Source of the DNA: Bacteroidia bacterium
GTDB taxonomy: Bacteria > Bacteroidota > Bacteroidia > Flavobacteriales > Flavobacteriaceae
Direction: 5' to 3'
DNA length: 64,000 nucleotides
NCBI GenBank assembly: GCA_030427585.1
Contig: JAUIBW010000012.1
Coordinates: 1 to 64,000 of the forward strand
Shown: piece by piece, positions 44,792-53,193 of the stretch
Numbering within the stretch: position 1 is the first letter of the stretch
Layout of the letters: each line of letters starts with the position of its first letter
Position numbers and translations under genes: made by a program
Notes under the pieces: generated by a model
The model's database searches: none
What the model saw: the letters and a program-made list of their open reading frames with translations, nothing else
What the model was told of the DNA's origin: nothing

Positions 44792-45370
44792 TTGAAAAAA
44801 GAAGACGCTATCCTCTTAGAAGATCATATCAAAAAAGCTAAAGAAGGGAAACAAATATCTTTTAATTATCTTCTCGATACTTTTTGGAATGATGTTTACA
44901 ATTTTCAGTTAAAAAAAACTCAAGACGAGTATGAAGCTGAAGATATCACTATACAAAGTTTTTCTCGAGCATTTGATAAAATTAATACATTTAAAGAAGA
45001 ATACAACTTTAAAACATGGTTGATTCAGATATCAAAAAACATCCATATAGATCTATTGCGAAAAAAAAACGCATCAATACAGTCAAAAACTACAACACAA
45101 GTAGATGATGCTGTATATAAGATCATCGATCATACCCCAACCCCAGAAGACAAGCTAATTACAGAGCAAAATTTAGCTCAATTACTCCTCTACATTAAAC
45201 AACTAAAACCTCATTACCAAAAAGTAATCAATCTAAGGTATTTTCAGGAATTGAGTTATAAAGAAATTGCTGATCATCTCAATGAACCTATAAACAATAT
45301 TAAAGTAAAGTTATTGAGGGCCAGAAAACTACTTTCTGAAATAATTACCAATGCAAGCACTAATTTATAA
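44792..45370 (+). CDS. RNA polymerase ECF-type sigma factor
   Basis: A 192-residue sigma-70-family factor with region 2 (FNYLLDTFWNDVYNFQLKKT, EDITIQSFSRAFDKI and FKTWLIQISKNIHID) and region 4 (YQKVINLRYFQELSYKEIAD). The start is TTG at 44792, since no in-frame ATG precedes the conserved region. No anti-sigma gene is adjacent. The downstream gene on the other strand ends eight bases away. The regulon is unknown. Confidence 0.9.
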   Translation: MKKEDAILLEDHIKKAKEGKQISFNYLLDTFWNDVYNFQLKKTQDEYEAEDITIQSFSRAFDKINTFKEEYNFKTWLIQISKNIHIDLLRKKNASIQSKTTTQVDDAVYKIIDHTPTPEDKLITEQNLAQLLLYIKQLKPHYQKVINLRYFQELSYKEIADHLNEPINNIKVKLLRARKLLSEIITNASTNL

Positions 45371-45377
45371 ACAAAAA

Positions 45378-45608
45378 CTATCGTAAGGTAAAAGAAGTAA
45401 ACCTTTTAATAGCACTGTATAACGGATCAATCCATTTATCATTGATCTTTTTATCATATTTCACAAACTTTTGTATCAATCCTTTTGGCGCAGAAATCTC
45501 TTTTTCTATAGCAGTGATGTTAATATATTTTTGGTTATTAAGTAACCATTTTTCTACACGCTTTCGATTGTTTTTTGTTTTTTTAAGACTTATCAATTCT
45601 TCGGGCAT
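45378..45608 (-). CDS. Small basic protein (76 aa), convergent with the sigma factor
   Basis: I do not recognise a family with certainty. The 76-residue protein is Lys-rich, with MPEELISLKKTKNNRKRVEK and a central stretch ITAIEKEISAPKGLIQKFVK that looks like a helix-turn-helix. It begins with ATG at 45608, and a series of three TTAAC-like repeats lies 55-81 bases upstream. Its stop is eight bases from the sigma factor stop. Real coding is likely but not certain. Confidence 0.55.
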   Translation of the reverse strand: MPEELISLKKTKNNRKRVEKWLLNNQKYINITAIEKEISAPKGLIQKFVKYDKKINDKWIDPLYSAIKRFTSFTLR

Positions 45609-45662
45609 GATTTTTTCTCTTTATCAAAAAATATAACTGTCAAATTCAAAAAAAATTTTACG

Positions 45663-45689
45663 TTAACTTAATTTTAACCTGATGTTAAG
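45663..45689. promoter_or_regulatory. Three TTAAC-like repeats at 11-bp spacing (PhoB/PhoP-box-like)
   Basis: TTAAC at 45663, TTAAC at 45674 and TTAAG at 45685 are spaced by exactly one helical turn. Read on the minus strand they are TTAACA, TTAAAA and TTAACG. This is the form of PhoP/PhoB-type response regulator boxes. The repeats are upstream of the minus-strand 45378 gene (nearest) and 197 bases upstream of lipA. Confidence 0.4.
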
Positions 45690-45861
45690 ACTTTGTATAG
45701 ATATGGTTTTACTGTAAGAAGAAATGTATAAAAATTATTATCCTTAATTTCCTTACAATATGACGTAGTTTAAGAATCTACTTCTTTTTCAAAATCAAGA
45801 TACCTCTCGTAATGATGTATTAACTTTATTCAAAACTTCACTTTAATCTAAGCTTTCTTTG

Positions 45862-45870
45862 TATTTTTGC
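45862..45870 (+). promoter_or_regulatory. -7 promoter box of lipA
   Basis: TATTTTTGC matches TAnnTTTGC exactly and ends 16 bases before the lipA ATG. Confidence 0.65.
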
Positions 45871-45886
45871 TAAAAATATTGCTTGT

Positions 45887-46759
45887 ATGAATAATAATAT
45901 TGCTAGTGTAGCACCCCCTAAAGGAAAACCAAAATGGTTACGTGTTAAACTTCCTACAGGAAAGAAATACACAGAACTTCGGGGATTAGTAGACAAATAT
46001 AACTTGCACACTATTTGCACCTCGGGGAGCTGCCCCAATATGGGAGAGTGTTGGAGTGAAGGGACTGCTACTTTTATGATATTAGGTAATATATGCACCC
46101 GTTCCTGTGGTTTTTGTGGCGTTAAAACCGGAAGACCAGAAACTGTAGACTGGGAAGAACCTGAAAAAGTGGCTCGATCTATAAAATTAATGAAGATCAA
46201 ACATGCTGTTATTACATCTGTAGATAGAGATGATCTACTAGATGGTGGTTCAATTATCTGGGCAGAAACCATTCAAGCCATTCGCAGAATGAATCCGGAA
46301 ACTACATTAGAAACATTAATTCCTGATTTTCAAGGAAAAACAAAAAATATAGATAGAATTATTACCGTAAAACCAGAGGTGGTTTCTCATAATATGGAAA
46401 CCGTAAAGAGACTAACTAGAGAGGTTCGCATCCAGGCTAAATATGAGCAAAGTTTACAAGTATTAAAATACCTTAAAGAAAACGGTATTGAACGTACAAA
46501 AAGCGGTATCATGCTGGGGCTTGGCGAAAAAGAAGAAGAAGTTATACAAACACTAAGTGATCTTAGGGCAGTAGGTTTGGATATTGTTACTATAGGGCAA
46601 TATCTGCAGCCAAGTAAAAAACATCTTCCTGTAAAACAATTTATAACTCCGGATCAGTTTAAAAAATATGAAGAAATAGGTTTAGAAATGGGATTTAGGT
46701 ATGTAGAAAGTAGTGCCTTGGTGAGATCTTCATATAAAGCTCAAAAGCATTTAACTTAA
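45887..46759 (+). CDS. lipA: Lipoyl synthase
   Basis: LipA inserts two sulfurs into octanoyl groups on lipoyl domains using radical SAM chemistry. The 290-residue protein has the auxiliary cluster CTSGSCPNMGECW (three Cys) and the radical SAM motif CTRSCGFC (CX3CX2C), then the SVDRDDLLDGGS block and the C-terminal SSALVRSSYKA with the conserved serines. The gap gene follows after 24 bases. Confidence 0.96.
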   Translation: MNNNIASVAPPKGKPKWLRVKLPTGKKYTELRGLVDKYNLHTICTSGSCPNMGECWSEGTATFMILGNICTRSCGFCGVKTGRPETVDWEEPEKVARSIKLMKIKHAVITSVDRDDLLDGGSIIWAETIQAIRRMNPETTLETLIPDFQGKTKNIDRIITVKPEVVSHNMETVKRLTREVRIQAKYEQSLQVLKYLKENGIERTKSGIMLGLGEKEEEVIQTLSDLRAVGLDIVTIGQYLQPSKKHLPVKQFITPDQFKKYEEIGLEMGFRYVESSALVRSSYKAQKHLT

Positions 46760-46783
46760 TCCAAAAACAGTAGTAAGGATTTA

Positions 46784-47788
46784 ATGAATACACCTATTAG
46801 AATTGCCATCAACGGTTTTGGAAGAATAGGCCGTAACTTGTTTAGATTATTAATTAATCATCCTAGTATACAAGTTGTAGCAATAAACGACCTTGCCGAC
46901 TCAAAAACTTTAAGCCACCTTCTTAAGTACGATAGCATACATGGTATTTTATCTTTTGAGGTATCTCATACCAAAGATCATATTATAATACAAGATGTAT
47001 CTATACCTTTACTTAATGAGAAGGACCCAGAACATTGTAACTGGAAAAAATATGATGTAGACATTGTGATCGAATCAACTGGGAAATTTAAAACTAGAGG
47101 TGATGCAGAAAAACACCTTAAGGGTGGAGCCAAAAGAGTTATCCTATCTGCTCCTTCTATAGAAGATAGCATAAAGACTATCGTTATGGGTGTAAATGAT
47201 CATATCCTTGACGGGTCAGAAACCATTTTATCTAATGCTTCTTGTACCACTAACAATGCAGCACCAATGATTAAGGTAATTAATGACTTATGTGGAATTG
47301 AGCAAGCCTATATTACTACGGTACATAGTTACACTACTGACCAAAGTTTACATGATCAACCTCATAGGGATTTAAGACGGGCACGAGCAGCAAGTCAATC
47401 TATCGTACCTACAACAACTGGTGCAGCAAAAGCATTAACAAAAATTTTTCCCGAACTAAGTGATGTAATAGGAGGATGTGGCATCAGAGTTCCTGTCCCG
47501 AATGGATCACTTACAGATATTACCTTTAATGTTAAAAGGCAAACTTCTATCCAAGAAATTAATACCGAATTTAAAGAAGCTTCCCAAACCAGCCTAAAAG
47601 GTATTTTGTCATACACAGAAGATCCAATCGTATCTGTTGATATACTTGGTAATCCATACTCTTGTACATTTGATTCTCTAATGACCTCAGTGATAGGAAA
47701 AATGGTAAAAATCATAGGTTGGTATGACAATGAAATAGGATATAGTAATAGAATAATTGATTTAATTATTAACATTTGTAAGAAATAA
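46784..47788 (+). CDS. gap: Glyceraldehyde-3-phosphate dehydrogenase (type I)
   Basis: A 334-residue NAD-type GAPDH: Rossmann motif INGFGRIGRNLFR with Asp after the second strand (AINDL), the catalytic SNASCTTN with Cys154, the His in TTVHSYTTDQ, and the C-terminal WYDNEIGYSNRIIDL. Family members usually have NCLAP after the catalytic motif, and this one has NNAAP. It sits between lipA and the histidine kinase, so it may be a second GAPDH rather than the main glycolytic one; that is inference. Confidence 0.93.
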   Translation: MNTPIRIAINGFGRIGRNLFRLLINHPSIQVVAINDLADSKTLSHLLKYDSIHGILSFEVSHTKDHIIIQDVSIPLLNEKDPEHCNWKKYDVDIVIESTGKFKTRGDAEKHLKGGAKRVILSAPSIEDSIKTIVMGVNDHILDGSETILSNASCTTNNAAPMIKVINDLCGIEQAYITTVHSYTTDQSLHDQPHRDLRRARAASQSIVPTTTGAAKALTKIFPELSDVIGGCGIRVPVPNGSLTDITFNVKRQTSIQEINTEFKEASQTSLKGILSYTEDPIVSVDILGNPYSCTFDSLMTSVIGKMVKIIGWYDNEIGYSNRIIDLIINICKK

Positions 47789-47817
47789 CTATCTTAGTTG
47801 AGATATTTCAGAGGAAA

Positions 47818-50040
47818 ATGCCAACCCAAATCAAATATTTTATAACGCTTTTTTTACTTATTTGTTGTTTTTTTGGTTCTGCACAGACGACTGAACTCTC
47901 AGAAAACAATCAAATGAATGACTCTATTGAGAGTTATTTAGAAAATGCTTCACAAGCTATTGATCAAACCAGATTAGAACTTGCACTTTCTAATATTATT
48001 AATGCAAAAGAACTTGCTTTACAACAACAAAATAAAACCTATATCGCAAAGACCAATATGGTACTTGCTAAGCTATACCGCGAATTAGGAGATCTAAAAA
48101 AAGCTGAAGAGCAAATTCTGGATGCTATTGCTTTTCAGAAAGAAACCAATGACGAATTTATGCTTGTTTCTTCATATACAATATATGGATCAATTGCTAC
48201 AAAGCTCGGGAAATATAAAACAGCATTAAAATCCCTTCAAGATGCATTAATAATAGCCAAAAAAAATGATTACAAAAACCAGGAAGGGCCTATAAAATTA
48301 AATCTTGGACTTTTAGCTCTCGCGCAAGAAAAACCTAAACTAGCTATACAACACTTTAATAGTGGGCTTCCTATCATAAATTCATTTGATCAGTATTATT
48401 TCAAAGCAAAACTCTACACAAACAAAGCCAGAGCACAATTATTGATAAACCAACCCGATGAAGCCATGAAAACTAATGATTTGGCTATGCAAATTGGTAA
48501 AGATATGGGATATGCAGAAATACAATCAGAATGTTTCGAACTGTATAGCCAGATATATGAACGAAAAGAAGATTATCCCGCTTCTCTTAAGAACCTTAGA
48601 GCGCATGAAAAAATAAAAGATGCTCTTTTTAACACTAATAAAGAAATTATAGCTCAGGAAGCAGGCGCAAAATTAAATCTAAACGAAAACAATGTTTTAA
48701 TAGAAGAGTTAACAGAAGAAAATATACAGCAACAAAAATCTTTAAAACTAGGACGTCTTACAACTATTCTAAGTATTGCTTTAATAACAATACTATCTCT
48801 TTTAACACTTTCTCTATATAAAAATAACAACCTAAGAGCCAGAGCAAACGAATTATTGCAAAATAAAAATACAGAACTTATACTAGCAAAAGAGAATGCA
48901 GAAAGAGCTAGTGAGGCCAAAGTTCAATTTCTTTCTACAATAACACATGAGTTAAGAACACCATTATATGCTGTTACAGGATTAACACACCTGTTACTCG
49001 AAGAAAGCCCTACTCCCAACCAAAAAGAACACCTTAATTCCCTCAAATTCTCTGGAGAATATCTTTTATCACTAATTAATAACATTCTGGATCTCAATAA
49101 ACTTGAAGCTAATAAGGTAGAATTAGAGAACACATCATTTAATTTAAAAAAACGAATAAACGATGTATTAATAGCATTAGGTAAATCTGCAAAAGACAGA
49201 AATAATAATTTACATTATGAATTTGATGAGTCTATTCCTTCTAAACTTAAAGGAGACCCACTCAAAGTTTCTCAAGTCTTGATCAATCTTATAGGAAATT
49301 CTATAAAATTTACGCAAAACGGGGATATTTGGATACGAGTAAAACCTATTAATCGAATTGATAATAAAGTTTCGCTTAGTTTTGAAATTGAAGATAACGG
49401 AGTAGGAATATCAGAAAAGAAACAACTTAGTATTTTTGAAAACTTTACTCAAGGCTCAGTACAAATTAATAGAAAATTTGGTGGTACGGGTTTAGGACTA
49501 TCAATAGTAAAGAATCTATTATCCTTAATGGATAGTGAAATCAAACTAGAAAGTGAATTAGGGAAGGGCTCAAAATTCTTATTTGATCTTACATTCGAAG
49601 TTTTTGAAGACAAAAGTACTAACTATGCTGAAGAAGCTAAGAAAATTGATTACAGTATAATGGTTGATAAACACATACTGGTGGTCGAAGACAATAAAAT
49701 TAATCAATTAATTACCAGAAAAATCTTAGAAAAGAATAAGATAAAATGTGATGTTGCCGATAATGGTGATATTGCAGTTAATAAAACAAAAGAAAACACT
49801 TTCGACCTTATTCTTATGGATATTCATATGCCAGGAATTAGTGGAATTGAAGCCACCAAACAAATAAGAAAATTCAATAAAGAAATTCCAATTATAGCAT
49901 TAACGGCGGTTACTCTTGATGATAATCTGGATGAATTCTATGATAATGGATTTAATGATATCATACCAAAACCATATAAAACCGAAGAGTTTTTTACAAA
50001 ACTGCATAAAGCATTGGTAAAAAAACAAACCACTGCTTAG
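47818..50040 (+). CDS. Hybrid histidine kinase with TPR sensor domain and receiver (740 aa)
   Basis: The domain order is: signal peptide (ending near FGSAQT), exported TPR-type helical repeats (about 40-300), one membrane helix (about 315-335), a coiled-coil linker, HisKA with His377 in THELRTPLYAVTGL, HATPase with GLGLSIVKNLL, and a C-terminal receiver domain with phosphate-accepting Asp668 in LILMDIHMPG. Such kinases sense through the periplasmic TPR part and pass phosphate to the receiver; no DNA-binding output is included, so a partner is needed. It starts 30 bases after gap. Confidence 0.92.
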   Translation: MPTQIKYFITLFLLICCFFGSAQTTELSENNQMNDSIESYLENASQAIDQTRLELALSNIINAKELALQQQNKTYIAKTNMVLAKLYRELGDLKKAEEQILDAIAFQKETNDEFMLVSSYTIYGSIATKLGKYKTALKSLQDALIIAKKNDYKNQEGPIKLNLGLLALAQEKPKLAIQHFNSGLPIINSFDQYYFKAKLYTNKARAQLLINQPDEAMKTNDLAMQIGKDMGYAEIQSECFELYSQIYERKEDYPASLKNLRAHEKIKDALFNTNKEIIAQEAGAKLNLNENNVLIEELTEENIQQQKSLKLGRLTTILSIALITILSLLTLSLYKNNNLRARANELLQNKNTELILAKENAERASEAKVQFLSTITHELRTPLYAVTGLTHLLLEESPTPNQKEHLNSLKFSGEYLLSLINNILDLNKLEANKVELENTSFNLKKRINDVLIALGKSAKDRNNNLHYEFDESIPSKLKGDPLKVSQVLINLIGNSIKFTQNGDIWIRVKPINRIDNKVSLSFEIEDNGVGISEKKQLSIFENFTQGSVQINRKFGGTGLGLSIVKNLLSLMDSEIKLESELGKGSKFLFDLTFEVFEDKSTNYAEEAKKIDYSIMVDKHILVVEDNKINQLITRKILEKNKIKCDVADNGDIAVNKTKENTFDLILMDIHMPGISGIEATKQIRKFNKEIPIIALTAVTLDDNLDEFYDNGFNDIIPKPYKTEEFFTKLHKALVKKQTTA

Positions 50041-50115
50041 TGATTTGGCACGGCTTTTGAAAAACAAAGGTTAACCGGGTTTATATACATAAACTTATTT
50101 GAGTTAGCCAGAATT

Positions 50116-50150
50116 AAAAAATAAGATCCTACTAAAGGATCTTATTTTTT
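50116..50150. terminator. Bidirectional terminator carrying the lpxK stop codon
   Basis: ATAAGATCCT (50121-50130) pairs with AGGATCTTAT (50136-50145) with flanking A and T runs. The lpxK stop codon (50132-50134) lies in the 5-base loop, so the last codons of lpxK form one arm. It also lies after the histidine kinase on the plus strand. Confidence 0.85.
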
Positions 50151-51151
50151 TCAATAAACTTCAATATTTTATCATTAAAAGAAGCAGCTCCTTCTACAAA
50201 CTTCACTTCTATTGGTTGGTACCATAATTTCTCTTCAGAAATATCCGAAGCTAATCTCATATAATCTTTTTCTGTAGTAACAATAAATTCAAGGTTATTT
50301 AATTTATCTAGTTCGGCATCAGTAAAATTATGATGATCAGGAAAACTAATATGATCAAATATTAACCCTAAAGAAGTATAATAATCTAATAAAGGAGTAG
50401 GATTAGCAATACCAGTCACCAAAGTAAAATGAATATTTTGTAAGGAACTGATTGGTTTTGTTTCAGAAACATTTACGATATTATTTCCATAATCAATAGT
50501 GGTAAAAAATAAATCTTGATTGGGTTTTATCGCAAGTTTATCTGTAATTCTTTTTCTTTCTCCAAAAGACAATGAACTAGGACATTTTGTAACTATAATA
50601 ATATCTGCCCGATCAGCCCCTTTTTTGGGTTCTCTTAAATTTCCTGTAGGCAAAACAATATCATTACAGTAAAGATCATAATATGCAGTAAGCAAAATAT
50701 AGAATCCTGCTTTTACCTTACGATGTTGATAAGCATCATCTAATAAAATTACCTCTGGTTGGGGTGTCAATGATCTTAAATTAGAAATTCCACTACGCCG
50801 ATCTGCATCTACCGCTACAACAACATCTGCGAATTTTCTTTTAAACTGAAGTGGTTCATCTCCTACTTGTTTTGCTGTAGAAGAAGTAGCAACCAGCTTA
50901 AATCCTTTGGTTTCTCTTTTATACCCCCGACTAAGTGTTGCTAATGATACCTTATCCTTAAGCAAAGTCACTAAATATTCTATCATTGGTGATTTACCTG
51001 TTCCTCCTACACTAAGATTCCCAATCGCTATTATCGGAAAAGTATATGTAGTAGATCTTTTAATTCCCAGATCATACAATTTATTTCTCAACCAGGTAAT
51101 CAGATAATAAAAAGGTACAAAAGGTAGAAGTATTTTTCGTAGTAAATTCAC
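50132..51151 (-). CDS. lpxK: Tetraacyldisaccharide 4'-kinase (lipid A kinase)
   Basis: LpxK phosphorylates the 4' position of the lipid A precursor at the inner membrane. The 339-residue protein has an N-terminal membrane-associated helix (LPFVPFYYLITWLRNKLYD), the P-loop GNLSVGGTGKSPMIEYL, ATLSRGYKRETKGF and ILLDDAYQHRKVKAG. This is normal for flavobacterial LpxK. The gene shows that the organism makes lipid A. Confidence 0.95.
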   Translation of the reverse strand: MNLLRKILLPFVPFYYLITWLRNKLYDLGIKRSTTYTFPIIAIGNLSVGGTGKSPMIEYLVTLLKDKVSLATLSRGYKRETKGFKLVATSSTAKQVGDEPLQFKRKFADVVVAVDADRRSGISNLRSLTPQPEVILLDDAYQHRKVKAGFYILLTAYYDLYCNDIVLPTGNLREPKKGADRADIIIVTKCPSSLSFGERKRITDKLAIKPNQDLFFTTIDYGNNIVNVSETKPISSLQNIHFTLVTGIANPTPLLDYYTSLGLIFDHISFPDHHNFTDAELDKLNNLEFIVTTEKDYMRLASDISEEKLWYQPIEVKFVEGAASFNDKILKFIEKNKIL

Positions 51152-51256
51152 ACGTTTAAAATTTTCAATATATCACTGCAACAAAAGTATAAAACGAAAC
51201 TTTGATTATTGATAAAAGTTTTTTTACATTCAATTTTTATTCAAAAACATATTATA

Positions 51257-52351
51257 ATGCAAATAAAAGAGGTTATACAGCATCTTGAAACTTTAGCCCC
51301 AATCACATACGCAGAGGATTTTGATAATGTTGGCTTATTGGTAGGTAATCACGAAACCGTAGTAACAGGAATTCTGGTAACTCTGGATACTCTCGAAAAT
51401 ATAATAGACGAAGCGATAGAAAATAACTGTAATCTCATTATAAGTTTTCACCCTATCGTATTTAAGGGACTCAAAAAATTTAATGGTAGTAACTATGTAG
51501 AACGAGTAGTAATGAAAGCCATTAAAAATGATATTGCCATTTTTGCTATTCATACTGCACTAGACAATGCGATACATGGGGTAAATAATATGATATGCGA
51601 ACAGTTAGGACTTATAAATCGTAAGATTCTTATCCCGCAAAGCGGAAATATTAAGAAATTAGTCACTTTTGCTCCTACTGCTGAAGCCGAAACACTACGC
51701 AACAAACTATTCGAAGCCGGAGCAGGAAGTATTGGTAATTATGACAATTGTAGTTTTTCTTCTGAAGGTACAGGAACATTTAGAGCTTCTGATGCTGCAA
51801 ACCCTTCAATTGGCGAAATCGGAAAAACACATCACGAAAAAGAGACTCAGATTCAAGTTACATACCCCAAACATTGTGAGGGCAAAATCCTTAAAGCTCT
51901 TTTTGAAAATCATTCTTATGAAGAAGTCGCTTATGAAATTACTACACTCGAAAATAAAAATCAAAATATTGGGATGGGTATGATTGGAGAGCTACCCAAC
52001 CCGGTAGGAGAACTCGATTTTTTAAAGCATATCAAAAATGTTTTCAAAACCGGATGTGTACGACACTCGGCATTACTAGACAGACCTATAAAAAAAGTAG
52101 CTGTTCTTGGTGGTAGCGGTAGTTTTGCTATTGCTAATGCACATCGGGCAGGTGCAGATATTTTTATCACTGCAGATTTAAAATATCATCAATTTTATGA
52201 AGCCGAAGGGAGATTAATATTAGCCGATATTGGTCATTATGAAAGCGAACAATACACAAAAAACCTAATTGTTAGTTATCTTAGAAAAAAAATCAGTAAT
52301 TTTGCAATCATTTTATCGGATAAAAATACCAATCCTATTCAATACATATAA
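51257..52351 (+). CDS. Nif3-like dinuclear metal centre protein (YbgI family)
   Basis: A Nif3/YbgI-family protein that binds two metal ions through conserved histidines and acids: AEDFDNVGLLVGN, NLIISFHPIVFKGLKKF, AIHTALDNAIHGVN, ADIFITADLKYHQFYEAE and ADIGHYESE at the end. The middle third is the inserted PII-like domain. Some are annotated as GTP cyclohydrolase I type 2, but function is unsettled. ATG at 51257 (MQIKEVIQHLE) is chosen over TTG at 51209. Confidence 0.88.
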   Translation: MQIKEVIQHLETLAPITYAEDFDNVGLLVGNHETVVTGILVTLDTLENIIDEAIENNCNLIISFHPIVFKGLKKFNGSNYVERVVMKAIKNDIAIFAIHTALDNAIHGVNNMICEQLGLINRKILIPQSGNIKKLVTFAPTAEAETLRNKLFEAGAGSIGNYDNCSFSSEGTGTFRASDAANPSIGEIGKTHHEKETQIQVTYPKHCEGKILKALFENHSYEEVAYEITTLENKNQNIGMGMIGELPNPVGELDFLKHIKNVFKTGCVRHSALLDRPIKKVAVLGGSGSFAIANAHRAGADIFITADLKYHQFYEAEGRLILADIGHYESEQYTKNLIVSYLRKKISNFAIILSDKNTNPIQYI

Positions 52352-52354
52352 AAT

Positions 52355-53131
52355 ATGGCAAAGAAAGAAGTTACTGTTGAGCAAAAATTAAGAGCATTAT
52401 ATGACTTGCAATTAATAGACTCTAGAGTTGATGAGATCAGAAATGTACGCGGAGAATTACCTTTAGAGGTTGAAGATCTTGAAGATGAAGTAGCCGGATT
52501 AAACAAAAGATTAGAAAAGCTAAACAATGATCTTGAGACTATAGCTGAAGGTATTAGTAACAAGAAAAATCTAATTGAAGAAGCTAAGGCGCTAATCAAA
52601 AAATACGGAGAGCAACAAAAAAATGTTCGTAATAATCGCGAATACAATTCACTTAGTAAAGAAATTGAATTTCAGGAATTAGAAATTCAATTAGCAGAAA
52701 AGCATATCAAGGAACACAAAGCCCAGATTGTTCAAAAAAACGAGATCATTGATCAAACCAAAACAAAACTTGAAGAACGTAACGCTCACCTTTCTCACAA
52801 AAAAGGAGAACTTGATGCTATTTTAGCTGAAACTGAAAAAGAAGAGCAAGCTTTAATTTCTAAATCTGAAGATTACCAAAAAGAAATCGAAGATCGTTTA
52901 ATCAATGCTTACAAAAGAATACGTAGTAATGTAAAAAATGGACTTGCTGTTGTACCAATTGAGCGTGGTGCTTCTGGCGGATCATTCTTTACCATACCAC
53001 CACAAGTACAGATGGAAATTGCTTCTCGCAAGAAAATCATCACAGATGAACACAGTGGTCGAATTTTAGTTGACCAAGAACTTGCAAAAGAAGAAAAAGA
53101 AAAAATGAATGCACTTTTTGCAAAACTATAA
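52355..53131 (+). CDS. Zinc-ribbon (CdsZ-like) family protein lacking the zinc cysteines
   Basis: A 258-residue protein with a long coiled coil (about 10-195) and the C-terminal region of the C4 zinc-ribbon family. In canonical members this region reads RGACGGCF and CEYCGRIL. Here it is RGASGGSF (Ser207, Ser210) and DEHSGRIL (Asp231, Ser234), so all four zinc ligands are lost while the surrounding residues are kept. The gene starts three bases after the Nif3-family gene and ends at a terminator, as in related genomes where the pair is conserved. The family is thought to bind nucleic acid or regulate, but its role here is unknown. Confidence 0.85.
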   Translation: MAKKEVTVEQKLRALYDLQLIDSRVDEIRNVRGELPLEVEDLEDEVAGLNKRLEKLNNDLETIAEGISNKKNLIEEAKALIKKYGEQQKNVRNNREYNSLSKEIEFQELEIQLAEKHIKEHKAQIVQKNEIIDQTKTKLEERNAHLSHKKGELDAILAETEKEEQALISKSEDYQKEIEDRLINAYKRIRSNVKNGLAVVPIERGASGGSFFTIPPQVQMEIASRKKIITDEHSGRILVDQELAKEEKEKMNALFAKL

Positions 53132-53154
53132 TAAATAATAGTTAAATGACATAT

Positions 53155-53180
53155 AGCCTCAGTAAAACTGAGGCTTTTTT
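53155..53180 (+). terminator. Terminator after the zinc-ribbon-like gene
   Basis: AGCCTCAGT (53155-53163) and ACTGAGGCT (53167-53175) form a 9-bp stem with a 3-base loop followed by TTTTT. It lies before the start codon of the glycosyltransferase (53194) and argues against an earlier start at 53146. Confidence 0.88.
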
Positions 53181-53193
53181 GATTGCACAAACA

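Noticed and set aside
47395..47775. Minus-strand open frame inside gap
   Set aside because: GAPDH motifs cover the plus strand throughout.
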